A DNA stretch of 64,000 nucleotides from Pseudarthrobacter siccitolerans. Lineage in GTDB: Bacteria > Actinomycetota > Actinomycetes > Actinomycetales > Micrococcaceae. The notes under the pieces are model-generated. The model worked only from the letters and a program-made list of their open reading frames with translations, was not told the DNA's origin and ran no database searches. This document shows positions 57,298 through 64,000 of this stretch, piece after piece. The stretch covers positions 1 through 64,000 of the forward strand of contig NZ_JAUSXB010000001.1 in assembly GCF_030823375.1 (NCBI RefSeq), given 5' to 3'. Numbering within the stretch: position 1 is the first letter of the stretch; each line of letters starts with the position of its first letter. Made by a program: the position numbers and the translations under genes.

Positions 57298-58533
57298 GTG
57301 GGACCTGTTGGGACGAACGAGCCGGCCGGAGCAGGTCTCCGGGCCCGCCGGCGCAAGTGCATCATGCACGTGGACATGGACGCCTTTTTCGTCTCCGTGG
57401 AACTGCGCACGAGGCCCGAGCTTCGCGGTAAGCCGGTCATCGTTGGCTTTCCGGCTGAACGTTCAGTGGTCCTCTCGGGCTCCTATGAGGCCAGGGCTTT
57501 TGGCGTGAAGTCAGCCATGCCCATGGCTGTGGCAATGCGGATGTGCCCGCAGGCGGTGATCATCGAGCCGCGGCACAACGTGTACTACGAGGTCTCGGCG
57601 GAGTTGATGGCAATCTTCGAATCCGTGACCGAACTCGTGGAGCCGCTCAGCGTGGACGAGGCGTTCCTTGATGTGACCGGTGCCATCCGCCGGCTGGGTC
57701 CACCCCGGGCCATTGGCGAGCTGATCCGCAGCAGGGTGGCTGCGGAGCTGGGGATTACCGCCTCGGTGGGGATAGCGGAGACAAAGTTCGTAGCCAAAAT
57801 CGCCTCCACCCGCTGTAAGCCGGACGGACTGCTCCTCATCGGCCCCGATCAAACGGTGCCCTACCTGCACAGCCTGCCGGTAGGCGCACTCTGGGGCATA
57901 GGCGCCAAAACCGCAGAGGTCCTTGCACGGATGGGCATCCGGACCGTCGCCGATGTGGCAGCCACGCCGGTCTCGTCGCTTCGGAAGATGCTGGGCGCCA
58001 CAGGAGTGCATGTCCATCAGCTGGCCTGGGGACAGGACCCGCGTCCCGTAACGCCCGTCCGGCTGGAAAAAAGCATCGGTGCCGAAGAAACGTTTGCCGT
58101 GGATACAGCGGACGACGCCCTCCTTCACCGGGAACTGCTCCGCCTCGCGCACCGGACGGCCGGGCGCCTGCGCAGTTCGGGAATGGTGGCCCGGACCATC
58201 GCGCTGAAGCTGCGCTTCGCCGATTTTTCCACCATCACCCGCAGCCGCACGGTCCAGACACCCGTGGACAGCGCCCAGCTCATCTATGGAGTCGCGCTGC
58301 AGCTCCTGGGCTCGGTGGACCGGCCAATGACGGTGAGGCTGGTGGGCGTGCGGGCCGAACAGCTCGAAGACGCGGCCACCACCTCGCTCCAGCTCAGTAT
58401 TGACCGGCGGGATGACAACTGGCGGGCGGCCGAGCAGGCCCTTGACCAGGTAGCACGCAAATTCGGCAATAAATCCGTTCTTCCTGCCCGTCTCCTGGAC
58501 CCGGGGAGCGGACCTGATGAACGGGCTGGATAA
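57298..58533 (+). CDS. dinB: DNA polymerase IV
   Basis: A 411-residue Y-family translesion polymerase. The metal-binding motif is HVDMDAFFVSVE, the second is SVDEAFLDVTG, and the little-finger domain follows after about residue 240. No clear C-terminal beta-clamp motif is obvious. GTG at 57298 fits the leaderless -10. The gene precedes DUF3040 and mraZ, as usual in Actinobacteria. Confidence 0.93.
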   Translation: MGPVGTNEPAGAGLRARRRKCIMHVDMDAFFVSVELRTRPELRGKPVIVGFPAERSVVLSGSYEARAFGVKSAMPMAVAMRMCPQAVIIEPRHNVYYEVSAELMAIFESVTELVEPLSVDEAFLDVTGAIRRLGPPRAIGELIRSRVAAELGITASVGIAETKFVAKIASTRCKPDGLLLIGPDQTVPYLHSLPVGALWGIGAKTAEVLARMGIRTVADVAATPVSSLRKMLGATGVHVHQLAWGQDPRPVTPVRLEKSIGAEETFAVDTADDALLHRELLRLAHRTAGRLRSSGMVARTIALKLRFADFSTITRSRTVQTPVDSAQLIYGVALQLLGSVDRPMTVRLVGVRAEQLEDAATTSLQLSIDRRDDNWRAAEQALDQVARKFGNKSVLPARLLDPGSGPDERAG

Positions 58534-58805
58534 GCGCCCGGAATAAGCTCCCTGGAGTGCCGGCGAAAGTCATTGCCGTCTTTCAGAACGGCCCTCAACA
58601 AACTATCCTTATAAATACAAAGTTTGTGAGTGACTGGACTTACTGCCAGGCTCTCCTGGACATGCTTCCGCACCGGTCTGCATGCCCGGTTTTCGTTTAC
58701 CGCCACAGCCGGCGGGTACGGGAACCACCAGGGCATACCAGACGTTATTGGTGCAGAAGAATGGCTGGGACCAGCCCGGACGTTGGCCTACAAAAGGAGG
58801 TCGTG
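58534..58805 (+). other. intergenic region before the DUF3040 gene
   Basis: About 270 bases with no credible gene. It is locally AT-rich at 58598-58627, where ACAAACT and AGTTTGT form a 7-bp dyad around a -10-like TATAAAT. The dyad could be an operator over the promoter of the DUF3040 gene. An open frame crosses the whole stretch but has no gene-like content. Confidence 0.4.
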
Positions 58806-59177
58806 ATGCCGCTGTCGGAGCACGAGCAGAAGCTGCTGGAGCAGCTGGAGAAGCAGCTTCACGAGGATGATCCAAAGTTCGCGAATTCCATGGGGTCGGA
58901 CCCCGGGCGTTCGTGGTCGACAAGACACGTCGTGATCGGCGTTCTTGGTGCGCTTGCCGGCGTCTTCCTGTTACTCGTCGGCGTCACCCTCCAAAGCATC
59001 TTCGTCGGTGTCCTTGGTTTTGTTGTGATGGGCGGCGGCGTGTATTTCGCCACCATGCGCAGCAGTTCGTCCGGCAAGGGCTCGAAGTCCGGCACGGGCA
59101 AGGCCGGTAAGCAGCGCAGTTCGTTTATGAGCAGTCTCGAGGAACGTTGGGACGAGAGGCGCAGGGGAGAATCCTGA
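58806..59177 (+). CDS. DUF3040 membrane protein
   Basis: A 123-residue protein. The N-terminus MPLSEHEQKLLEQLEKQLHEDDPKFA is the DUF3040 signature, followed by two hydrophobic helices (about 42-60 and 62-80), then a Ser/Gly/Lys-rich basic tail. Function is unknown; the gene is usually found just before mraZ in Actinobacteria. AAAAGGAGG upstream of ATG 58806 fixes the start. Confidence 0.9.
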   Translation: MPLSEHEQKLLEQLEKQLHEDDPKFANSMGSDPGRSWSTRHVVIGVLGALAGVFLLLVGVTLQSIFVGVLGFVVMGGGVYFATMRSSSSGKGSKSGTGKAGKQRSSFMSSLEERWDERRRGES

Positions 59178-59244
59178 GTCGCCCTGCCTGCTGACCCGGG
59201 CGCCCCCGATCCACCACTTTGCTCCCCCGAATTGGGAGAGAGCA

Positions 59245-59275
59245 GCAAAAGGACCCGCTTCGGCGGGTCTTTTGC
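59245..59275 (+). terminator. terminator after DUF3040 gene
   Basis: GGACCCGC-TTCG-GCGGGTCT with flanking AAAA/TTTT forms a stable tetraloop hairpin followed by TTTTGC, about 68 bases after the stop. Confidence 0.88.
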
Positions 59276-59461
59276 GTTTAATTCAGGTCCTTTGAGGACC
59301 TGGCCGCCTGGCTGCGACAAGATCCGGCGGCTGGACGGCCCGCGCGGCGGGTAATTCCGACCTTGCGCCGGGAAAGTCCTCCACTTCCCACCACCAGTGC
59401 AATTCCGCGCGAATTCGCGCCTTCTTTCCCAAAGTTTGACCGCCGCCGGCGCCAATTTGCG

Positions 59462-59493
59462 TTGACTGTGGGGGAAAGTGGAGTAATGTGGAG
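59462..59493 (+). promoter_or_regulatory. mraZ promoter with MraZ operator repeats
   Basis: -35 TTGACT (59462-59467) and -10 TAATGT (59484-59489), 16 bases apart. Between and over them lie three GTGGRG repeats at 59468, 59478 and 59488, exactly 10 bases apart. MraZ binds direct TGGGN-type repeats of this spacing and represses its own operon, so this is an autoregulated promoter of the division cluster. The transcript leader to mraZ is about 60 bases. Confidence 0.75.
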
Positions 59494-59558
59494 GACATAA
59501 GAGGGTGGTTGCAACATAGGGGATGTGCAGTTCCTGACATCGGACAGGCGGTGGGCCA

Positions 59559-59987
59559 GTGTTTCTGGGCACTCACTCGCCGCGTCTGGATGAAAAGGGC
59601 CGGATCATTCTCCCCGCGAAGTTCCGGGAGGAACTTGCCAGCGGACTGGTCCTTACCAGGGGCCAGGAACGTTGCATCTACGTCTTCAGCGAGAAGGAAT
59701 TTGCCCGGGTCCACGAGCAAATGCGGGAGGCGCCAATCTCCTCAAAACAGGCGCGGGACTACATCCGCGTCTTTCTCTCTGGAGCCTCGGACGAGGTACC
59801 TGACAAGCAGGGGCGCGTGACGATTCCGCCAGCGCTCCGGGAATACGCAGGACTCGGGAGGGAGCTGGCCGTGATTGGTGCCGGAATCCGCGCCGAGATC
59901 TGGGACGCCCAGGCCTGGAATGAATACCTCGCAGAGAAGGAAACGGCCTTCTCTGAAACCGATGACCCCATTCCGGGCATTTTGTGA
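59559..59987 (+). CDS. mraZ: transcriptional regulator MraZ
   Basis: A 142-residue AbrB-fold regulator with two repeats, each with the DEKGRI/DKQGRV core ([19 protein letters not shown] and [19 protein letters not shown]). It represses the dcw operon through the repeats at 59468-59493. GTG at 59559 begins [11 protein letters not shown], the usual family N-terminus, with only a weak ribosome site. Confidence 0.95.
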   Translation: MFLGTHSPRLDEKGRIILPAKFREELASGLVLTRGQERCIYVFSEKEFARVHEQMREAPISSKQARDYIRVFLSGASDEVPDKQGRVTIPPALREYAGLGRELAVIGAGIRAEIWDAQAWNEYLAEKETAFSETDDPIPGIL

Positions 59988-60153
59988 CCGGAGCAGGACA
60001 GCGGACAACTTCTTGGTTGGGATCTCCAGCCGGCCCACCGGCCGTCCAACCTGGCTCAACTTCCCCGGAGCCAGGCGGGCAGGACGGTAGGCGCGGATGG
60101 GGATCCGGGCCAAGAAGCATCCAGGTGACAGCGACGGCGAGAAAGGACGAGGC

Positions 60154-61146
60154 ATGAACGATCAACCGAAGCCCACGTCCGAACGCCATGTACCGGTCCT
60201 TCGGGACCGGTGCATCAATTTGTTGGTGCCCGGATTCGAAGCGGCCAGGGGCCGCGGTGAAACCCCCGTGGCCATCGATGCCACGCTCGGTATGGGTGGC
60301 CACTCCGAGGCCATGCTGCAGCGCTTCCCCGACTTGCACCTGATCGGTATCGACCGTGATGAAGAAGCCCTTGCCCTGGCCGGAGAACGGCTGGCGCCCT
60401 TCGAAGCGCGCACAGACCTTGTGCACGCCGTCTACGACGAAATCGAAGACGTCCTGGCTGACCTCGGCGTTCCCGAAGTGCACGGAATCCTGATGGACCT
60501 CGGCGTTTCCTCCCTCCAGCTCGATGAGCGTGAACGCGGCTTCGCCTACTCCTTTGACGCTCCGCTGGATATGCGGATGGACACCAGCCGCGGGCAGACA
60601 GCTGCGGACGTGGTGAACAACTACAGCGAAGAGGAACTGGTCCGGATAATCCGTAAATGGGGCGAGGAAAAGTTCGCCGGCCGGATCGCCAACCGGATCG
60701 TGGCTGCCAGGGCCGCCAAGCCATTCACCACCACCGGCGAACTCGTGGAGCAGATCCGCTCCGTCGTTCCGGCCGGCGCTGCCAAGTCCGGCGGACACCC
60801 GGCCAAGAGGACGTTCCAGGCTCTGAGGATCGAGGTCAACGAGGAACTCGAGGTGCTGGAACGGGCGGTACCCGCCGCGGTGGACGCCACGGCACTGGGG
60901 GGCCGCATCGTGGTCATGTCGTACCACTCCCTCGAGGACAAGATCGTCAAGGGTGTCTTCCAGGCCCGCTCGAAATCCTCGGCTCCTCTGGGCTTCCCGG
61001 TGGAGCTGGAAGAACACAAACCCGAACTGAAGACCCTGACCAAAGGCACCGAGGTGCCAACCGCCGTCGAAATCGCCGAAAACCCCCGCGCTGCCTCAGC
61101 AAGGCTCCGCGCTGTGGAACGAATCCGAGCCAGGAGAGCTGAATGA
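60154..61146 (+). CDS. rsmH: 16S rRNA m4C1402 methyltransferase
   Basis: A 330-residue SAM-dependent methyltransferase (MraW) acting on C1402 of 16S rRNA. SAM motif [14 protein letters not shown], then [33 protein letters not shown] and the C-terminal [21 protein letters not shown] precedes ATG 60154, preferred to an earlier in-frame ATG at 60097. It follows mraZ after 166 bases and overlaps ftsL by four. Confidence 0.96.
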   Translation: MNDQPKPTSERHVPVLRDRCINLLVPGFEAARGRGETPVAIDATLGMGGHSEAMLQRFPDLHLIGIDRDEEALALAGERLAPFEARTDLVHAVYDEIEDVLADLGVPEVHGILMDLGVSSLQLDERERGFAYSFDAPLDMRMDTSRGQTAADVVNNYSEEELVRIIRKWGEEKFAGRIANRIVAARAAKPFTTTGELVEQIRSVVPAGAAKSGGHPAKRTFQALRIEVNEELEVLERAVPAAVDATALGGRIVVMSYHSLEDKIVKGVFQARSKSSAPLGFPVELEEHKPELKTLTKGTEVPTAVEIAENPRAASARLRAVERIRARRAE

Positions 61147-61850
61147 GCACCGCTGCCGTGAAGAACTTTCCCGTCGTCTCAGGCGCGGCGGCGAAGCAGC
61201 TCCCCGCAGGTTCGCCTGAGGCGCCGCGCAGGAGCCGGACGCCCCTCTCCGTAGTCCGGACGGTTCCCCGCAAGCGGCGGGCGCCTTTTGTTGTGCTGTG
61301 CTTCGGCATGCTGGCCCTGGCCCTGATCGCCGTCCTGGTGCTGAACATCTCTGTTTCCACCGCCCAGTACCAGCTGGTGGAATTGCGCGCCACCCAGAGC
61401 ACGCTGACGAAACAGAACCAGGACCTCACCCAGCAGGTCCAGAACTTCGAAGCACCGCAGAATCTTGCCGCGCAGGCGACGAAACTGGGGATGGTCCCTT
61501 CCACCGTGAAGGGCCAGATTGACTTGTCCACCCTCTCGGTGACCGGGAAAGCCACGCCGGCTGTCAAGGATGGTGCCGTCGGAGCCGTGATCCCGGCGCC
61601 GGCAGTCGCCGGACAGCTGACTGTGGTTCCGCCGCCAAGCAAGGGCGACCCCCTGGAAGCACAGAAACCTGTAGAACAGGCCCCGGCACCGGCTCCGGCC
61701 GCTGCAGCCCCCGGTGCCACAACAGGCACCACTGCCGGCGCTGCGCCGGCAGCAACGCCGGCCCAGGCACCCGCAGCCCCGGCGGTGCCCCCCGTTGAAC
61801 TCCACGGTGGATCGGTTCCCGCTCCGGAGCAGAAGGTTCCCGGGCAGTAA
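61143..61850 (+). CDS. ftsL: FtsL-like division protein
   Basis: A 235-residue bitopic membrane protein. The cytoplasmic basic part (1-48) precedes a single TM at about 49-69, then a short coiled coil (about 72-110: [25 protein letters not shown]). The C-terminal 100 residues are Pro/Ala-rich. FtsL acts with FtsB/FtsQ and FtsWI at the septum. Identity rests on topology and position between rsmH and ftsI. Confidence 0.85.
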   Translation: MSTAAVKNFPVVSGAAAKQLPAGSPEAPRRSRTPLSVVRTVPRKRRAPFVVLCFGMLALALIAVLVLNISVSTAQYQLVELRATQSTLTKQNQDLTQQVQNFEAPQNLAAQATKLGMVPSTVKGQIDLSTLSVTGKATPAVKDGAVGAVIPAPAVAGQLTVVPPPSKGDPLEAQKPVEQAPAPAPAAAAPGATTGTTAGAAPAATPAQAPAAPAVPPVELHGGSVPAPEQKVPGQ

Positions 61851-61898
61851 CACGGCAGGTCTGACAGGCAACAAGGTCGAGCAGCAAGGAATATCACG

Positions 61899-63701
61899 GT
61901 GGCGCAGAGGACCGGCAAGGCAAGAAGCAGCAAGGTGCCCAACGCCACCAAACGCCTCCGGCTCGGCCTGGGAATCATGCTCACGCTCTTGCTGGTGGTG
62001 GGCGGGAAACTCTTCCTGGTCCAGGGGCTCGACGTCGGGGGAATGGCCGAAGCGGCCCTCAACAGCAGGATGAAGCAGACTGTGCTTCCCGCCGAGCGGG
62101 GCAGCATCGTGGACTCCACCGGCACGGTCCTGGCCAACAGTGTGATCCGCTACAACGTTGTGGTGGACCAGCGGGTCAACACCAAAACCGAGACGTTCAA
62201 GCGCCTGGAGACGGTGGACGGCAAGGAGAAACTGGTGGACGTCAGCCGGGACCAGGGGCTGACAGAGCTCGGCGCGGCGCTCGGCATGCAGAAGGATGCC
62301 ATCCGCGATGCCGTCACCGGCAAGCAACCCTATTACATTGTGGCCAAGGATGTGAAGCCCGACGTTGAGGACCGCATCTCCAAGCTCCAGATCCCGGGCA
62401 TCGTCACCGAAGGTGTCAGCAAGCGGGTCTATCCCAACGGTTCCGTGGCGGGCGGCATCATCGGCTTCCTGCAGGACGGCACCACCGGCCTGGCAGGCAT
62501 CGAGCAGACCCAGGACGGACAGCTGAAGGGCACGGACGGCAAACGCCTGTTCGAGATCGGTGCCGACGGCCTGCGGATCCCGGTGGGCATGGATGAGCTG
62601 ACGCCGCCGGCGGACGGCAAGGACGTCAAGCTCACCATCAATTCGGACCTGCAGTATTTCGCCCAACAGGCCATCCAAAGCCAGTCAGACAAGCTGGGTG
62701 CGGAATGGGGGGTCATCATCGTGATGGACGTCAAAACCGGGAACCTGGTGGCCATGGCCGATACCAATGCTCCCGATCCCAACGATCCCGGCCGCGTGGC
62801 CGCCAAGGACCGCGGCGTCCGCGCCATCACCGCTGCCTATGAGCCCGGTTCGGTTGAAAAAATGATCACGGCGGCCGCGCTGATCGATGAGGGGAAGGCC
62901 ACGCCCCTGGATACCTTTACCCTTCCGCCGTCCTACACAGTGGACGGTCAAACGTTCAGCGATTCATTTGCCCATGGGACCGAGGAGCGCACGCTGGCGG
63001 GCATCCTTGGCTACTCCATGAACACCGGTACTGTGATGGCCGGGCAGCGCCTCAGCAAGGAACAACGGTACAACTGGCTCCAGAAGTTCGGCATCGGCGA
63101 CGCTCCGGACATTGGACTCCCCGCCCCGGCGTCCGGCATCCTCACGCCGTGGGAGCAGTGGGACGGGCGGCAGGAATACACCGTGCTGTTCGGGCAGGGC
63201 GTCTCCCAGTCCACCCTCCAGACGGTGCGGGCGTTCCAGTCCATTGCCAACAACGGCGTCATGCTCCAGCCGCGGCTTATCGACTCCTATATTTCCGCCG
63301 ACGGAACAGAGGAGAAGGTACCCGCCGCCGAGGCACGGCAGATTGTCTCGGAGAACACGGCCCAGCAGGTCCAGGACATCCTGGAAAGCGCGGTAACCGA
63401 AGGCCAGATCAAGGACGCCGGAATCGACGGCTACCGGGTCGGGGCAAAGACGGGCACCTCGGAATCGCCCTGCGACGACGGCAAGTCCGGTTTCTGCGGG
63501 TACACCGCCTCCATGGTGGGGATGGCACCGATGGATGATCCGCGGTTTATTGTGGAGGTGGTACTCCAGCGGCCCAAGGGCAGCATCTACGGGATTACCA
63601 ACGGGCCGGTCTTCCGGTCGGTCATGAGCCAGGCGCTGCGGACGTACAACGTCCAGCCGTCCACGGGTGAACCGGCCCGGCTGCCCCAGTTCGCCAAGTA
63701 G
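61899..63701 (+). CDS. ftsI: penicillin-binding protein FtsI (septal transpeptidase)
   Basis: A 600-residue class B PBP cross-linking septal peptidoglycan. TM at about 22-42. Catalytic SxxK is S318-V-E-K321, SxN is S373-M-N375, and KTG is K517-T-G519. The N-terminal dimerisation domain has RGSIVDSTGTVLANS. Start GTG 61899 after an ACGG-type ribosome site. It sits in the normal dcw position before murE. Confidence 0.96.
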   Translation: MAQRTGKARSSKVPNATKRLRLGLGIMLTLLLVVGGKLFLVQGLDVGGMAEAALNSRMKQTVLPAERGSIVDSTGTVLANSVIRYNVVVDQRVNTKTETFKRLETVDGKEKLVDVSRDQGLTELGAALGMQKDAIRDAVTGKQPYYIVAKDVKPDVEDRISKLQIPGIVTEGVSKRVYPNGSVAGGIIGFLQDGTTGLAGIEQTQDGQLKGTDGKRLFEIGADGLRIPVGMDELTPPADGKDVKLTINSDLQYFAQQAIQSQSDKLGAEWGVIIVMDVKTGNLVAMADTNAPDPNDPGRVAAKDRGVRAITAAYEPGSVEKMITAAALIDEGKATPLDTFTLPPSYTVDGQTFSDSFAHGTEERTLAGILGYSMNTGTVMAGQRLSKEQRYNWLQKFGIGDAPDIGLPAPASGILTPWEQWDGRQEYTVLFGQGVSQSTLQTVRAFQSIANNGVMLQPRLIDSYISADGTEEKVPAAEARQIVSENTAQQVQDILESAVTEGQIKDAGIDGYRVGAKTGTSESPCDDGKSGFCGYTASMVGMAPMDDPRFIVEVVLQRPKGSIYGITNGPVFRSVMSQALRTYNVQPSTGEPARLPQFAK

Positions 63702-63772
63702 CAGTCCCGCCCAGAGCATCACCACCGGCCCACCCATGCCGGGCATGATCCACTAGCACCATCGGAGATTCC

Positions 63773-64000
63773 TTGTCAGAGATCAACTCGCCGGATAACC
63801 GCGCCGTCCCGGAGGGACCCGCCGGCCAGGGGCGCTTCCGCCCCTCAAACGTCGAACCGGTGCGGCTGGCAAGCATCGGCGAAGCCATGGACGTTGCGGT
63901 GCCCGGCCCCGCAGCTGAAGTGGAAGTCACCGGGATTTCATTGAACTCGCGGACCGTGGAGCCGGGGGACCTGTACGTCGCACTGCCCGGAGCCAGCCGG
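63773..64000 (+). CDS. murE: UDP-N-acetylmuramyl-tripeptide synthetase, N-terminal part
   Basis: The first 76 codons, cut by the window end. The start is TTG at 63773 with GGAGA upstream. The visible part ends in VTGISLNSRTVEPGDLYVALPGASR, the N-terminal Mur ligase pattern (SR.V.PGDL+VAL.G). The order ftsI-murE is universal in Actinobacteria, so MurE is preferred to MurF, which shares the motif. Confidence 0.85.
   Translation, partial: MSEINSPDNRAVPEGPAGQGRFRPSNVEPVRLASIGEAMDVAVPGPAAEVEVTGISLNSRTVEPGDLYVALPGASR

Overview
The window is high-GC chromosomal DNA of an actinobacterium of the family Micrococcaceae, most like Arthrobacter/Pseudarthrobacter. The evidence is the 16S sequence style, an rRNA spacer without tRNA genes, frequent GTG starts, several apparently leaderless promoters, and gene order matching conserved actinobacterial blocks (2'-O-methyltransferase/RecN/PyrG/XerD, ScpAB/RluB/Der, GcvH/GarA/FtsR, PknL/DAHP synthase, dcw). 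No phage, plasmid, transposon or CRISPR array is visible; this is core genome with a few local insertions.

Layout. 1-5771: one rRNA operon (16S-23S-5S) with long complementary stems around 16S and 23S and a strong terminator. 5773-6187: a gene-free stretch with an unusual 32-bp-period repeat in two opposed triplets, then the promoter of a repeat-rich disordered/TPR protein. 6188-16603: TPR protein, HAD phosphatase, small protein, tlyA, nadK, recN, pyrG, ADP-ribose-type NUDIX hydrolase, xerD. 16652-26300: a block lying between xerD and parA: membrane protein, MutT-like hydrolase, a methylcitrate-cycle operon (GntR regulator, prpD, prpB, prpC) and a two-component system divergent from dctA. 26534-34363: parA, scpA, scpB, rluB, tyrA, cmk, plsC, der. 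34523-34641: tRNA-Pro(GGG) and terminator, followed by two more copies of the 32-bp repeat.

34705-43413: Fpg/Nei glycosylase, gcvH, FHA protein GarA, two MerR regulators around a bifunctional-nuclease-family protein, an orphan ParA-like ATPase, and pyruvate carboxylase. 43619-57223: acyl-CoA synthetase, ROK glucokinase, two tandem alpha/beta hydrolases with a small membrane protein, PlsC, class II DAHP synthase, a PASTA Ser/Thr kinase of the PknL type, a LysM/lytic transglycosylase, an Rv2175c-type DNA-binding protein, polyprenyl synthase and a lipoprotein. 57298-64000: dinB, a DUF3040 membrane protein and the start of the division/cell-wall cluster (mraZ, rsmH, ftsL, ftsI, start of murE).

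How it fits together. The methylcitrate enzymes make succinate and pyruvate from propionyl-CoA plus oxaloacetate, DctA imports C4-dicarboxylates, and pyruvate carboxylase refills oxaloacetate. GarA and PknL are parts of Ser/Thr-kinase signalling, which in relatives links metabolism and cell-wall growth. The most unexplained signals are the 32-bp repeat family placed directly after two stable-RNA terminators, the tandem-repeat RG-rich domain of the protein at 6188, the paired TGTATACA sites before the prp operon, the 9-bp direct repeats before the LysM gene, and a recurring leaderless promoter layout. All family calls are from reading motifs and context; no database search was possible.
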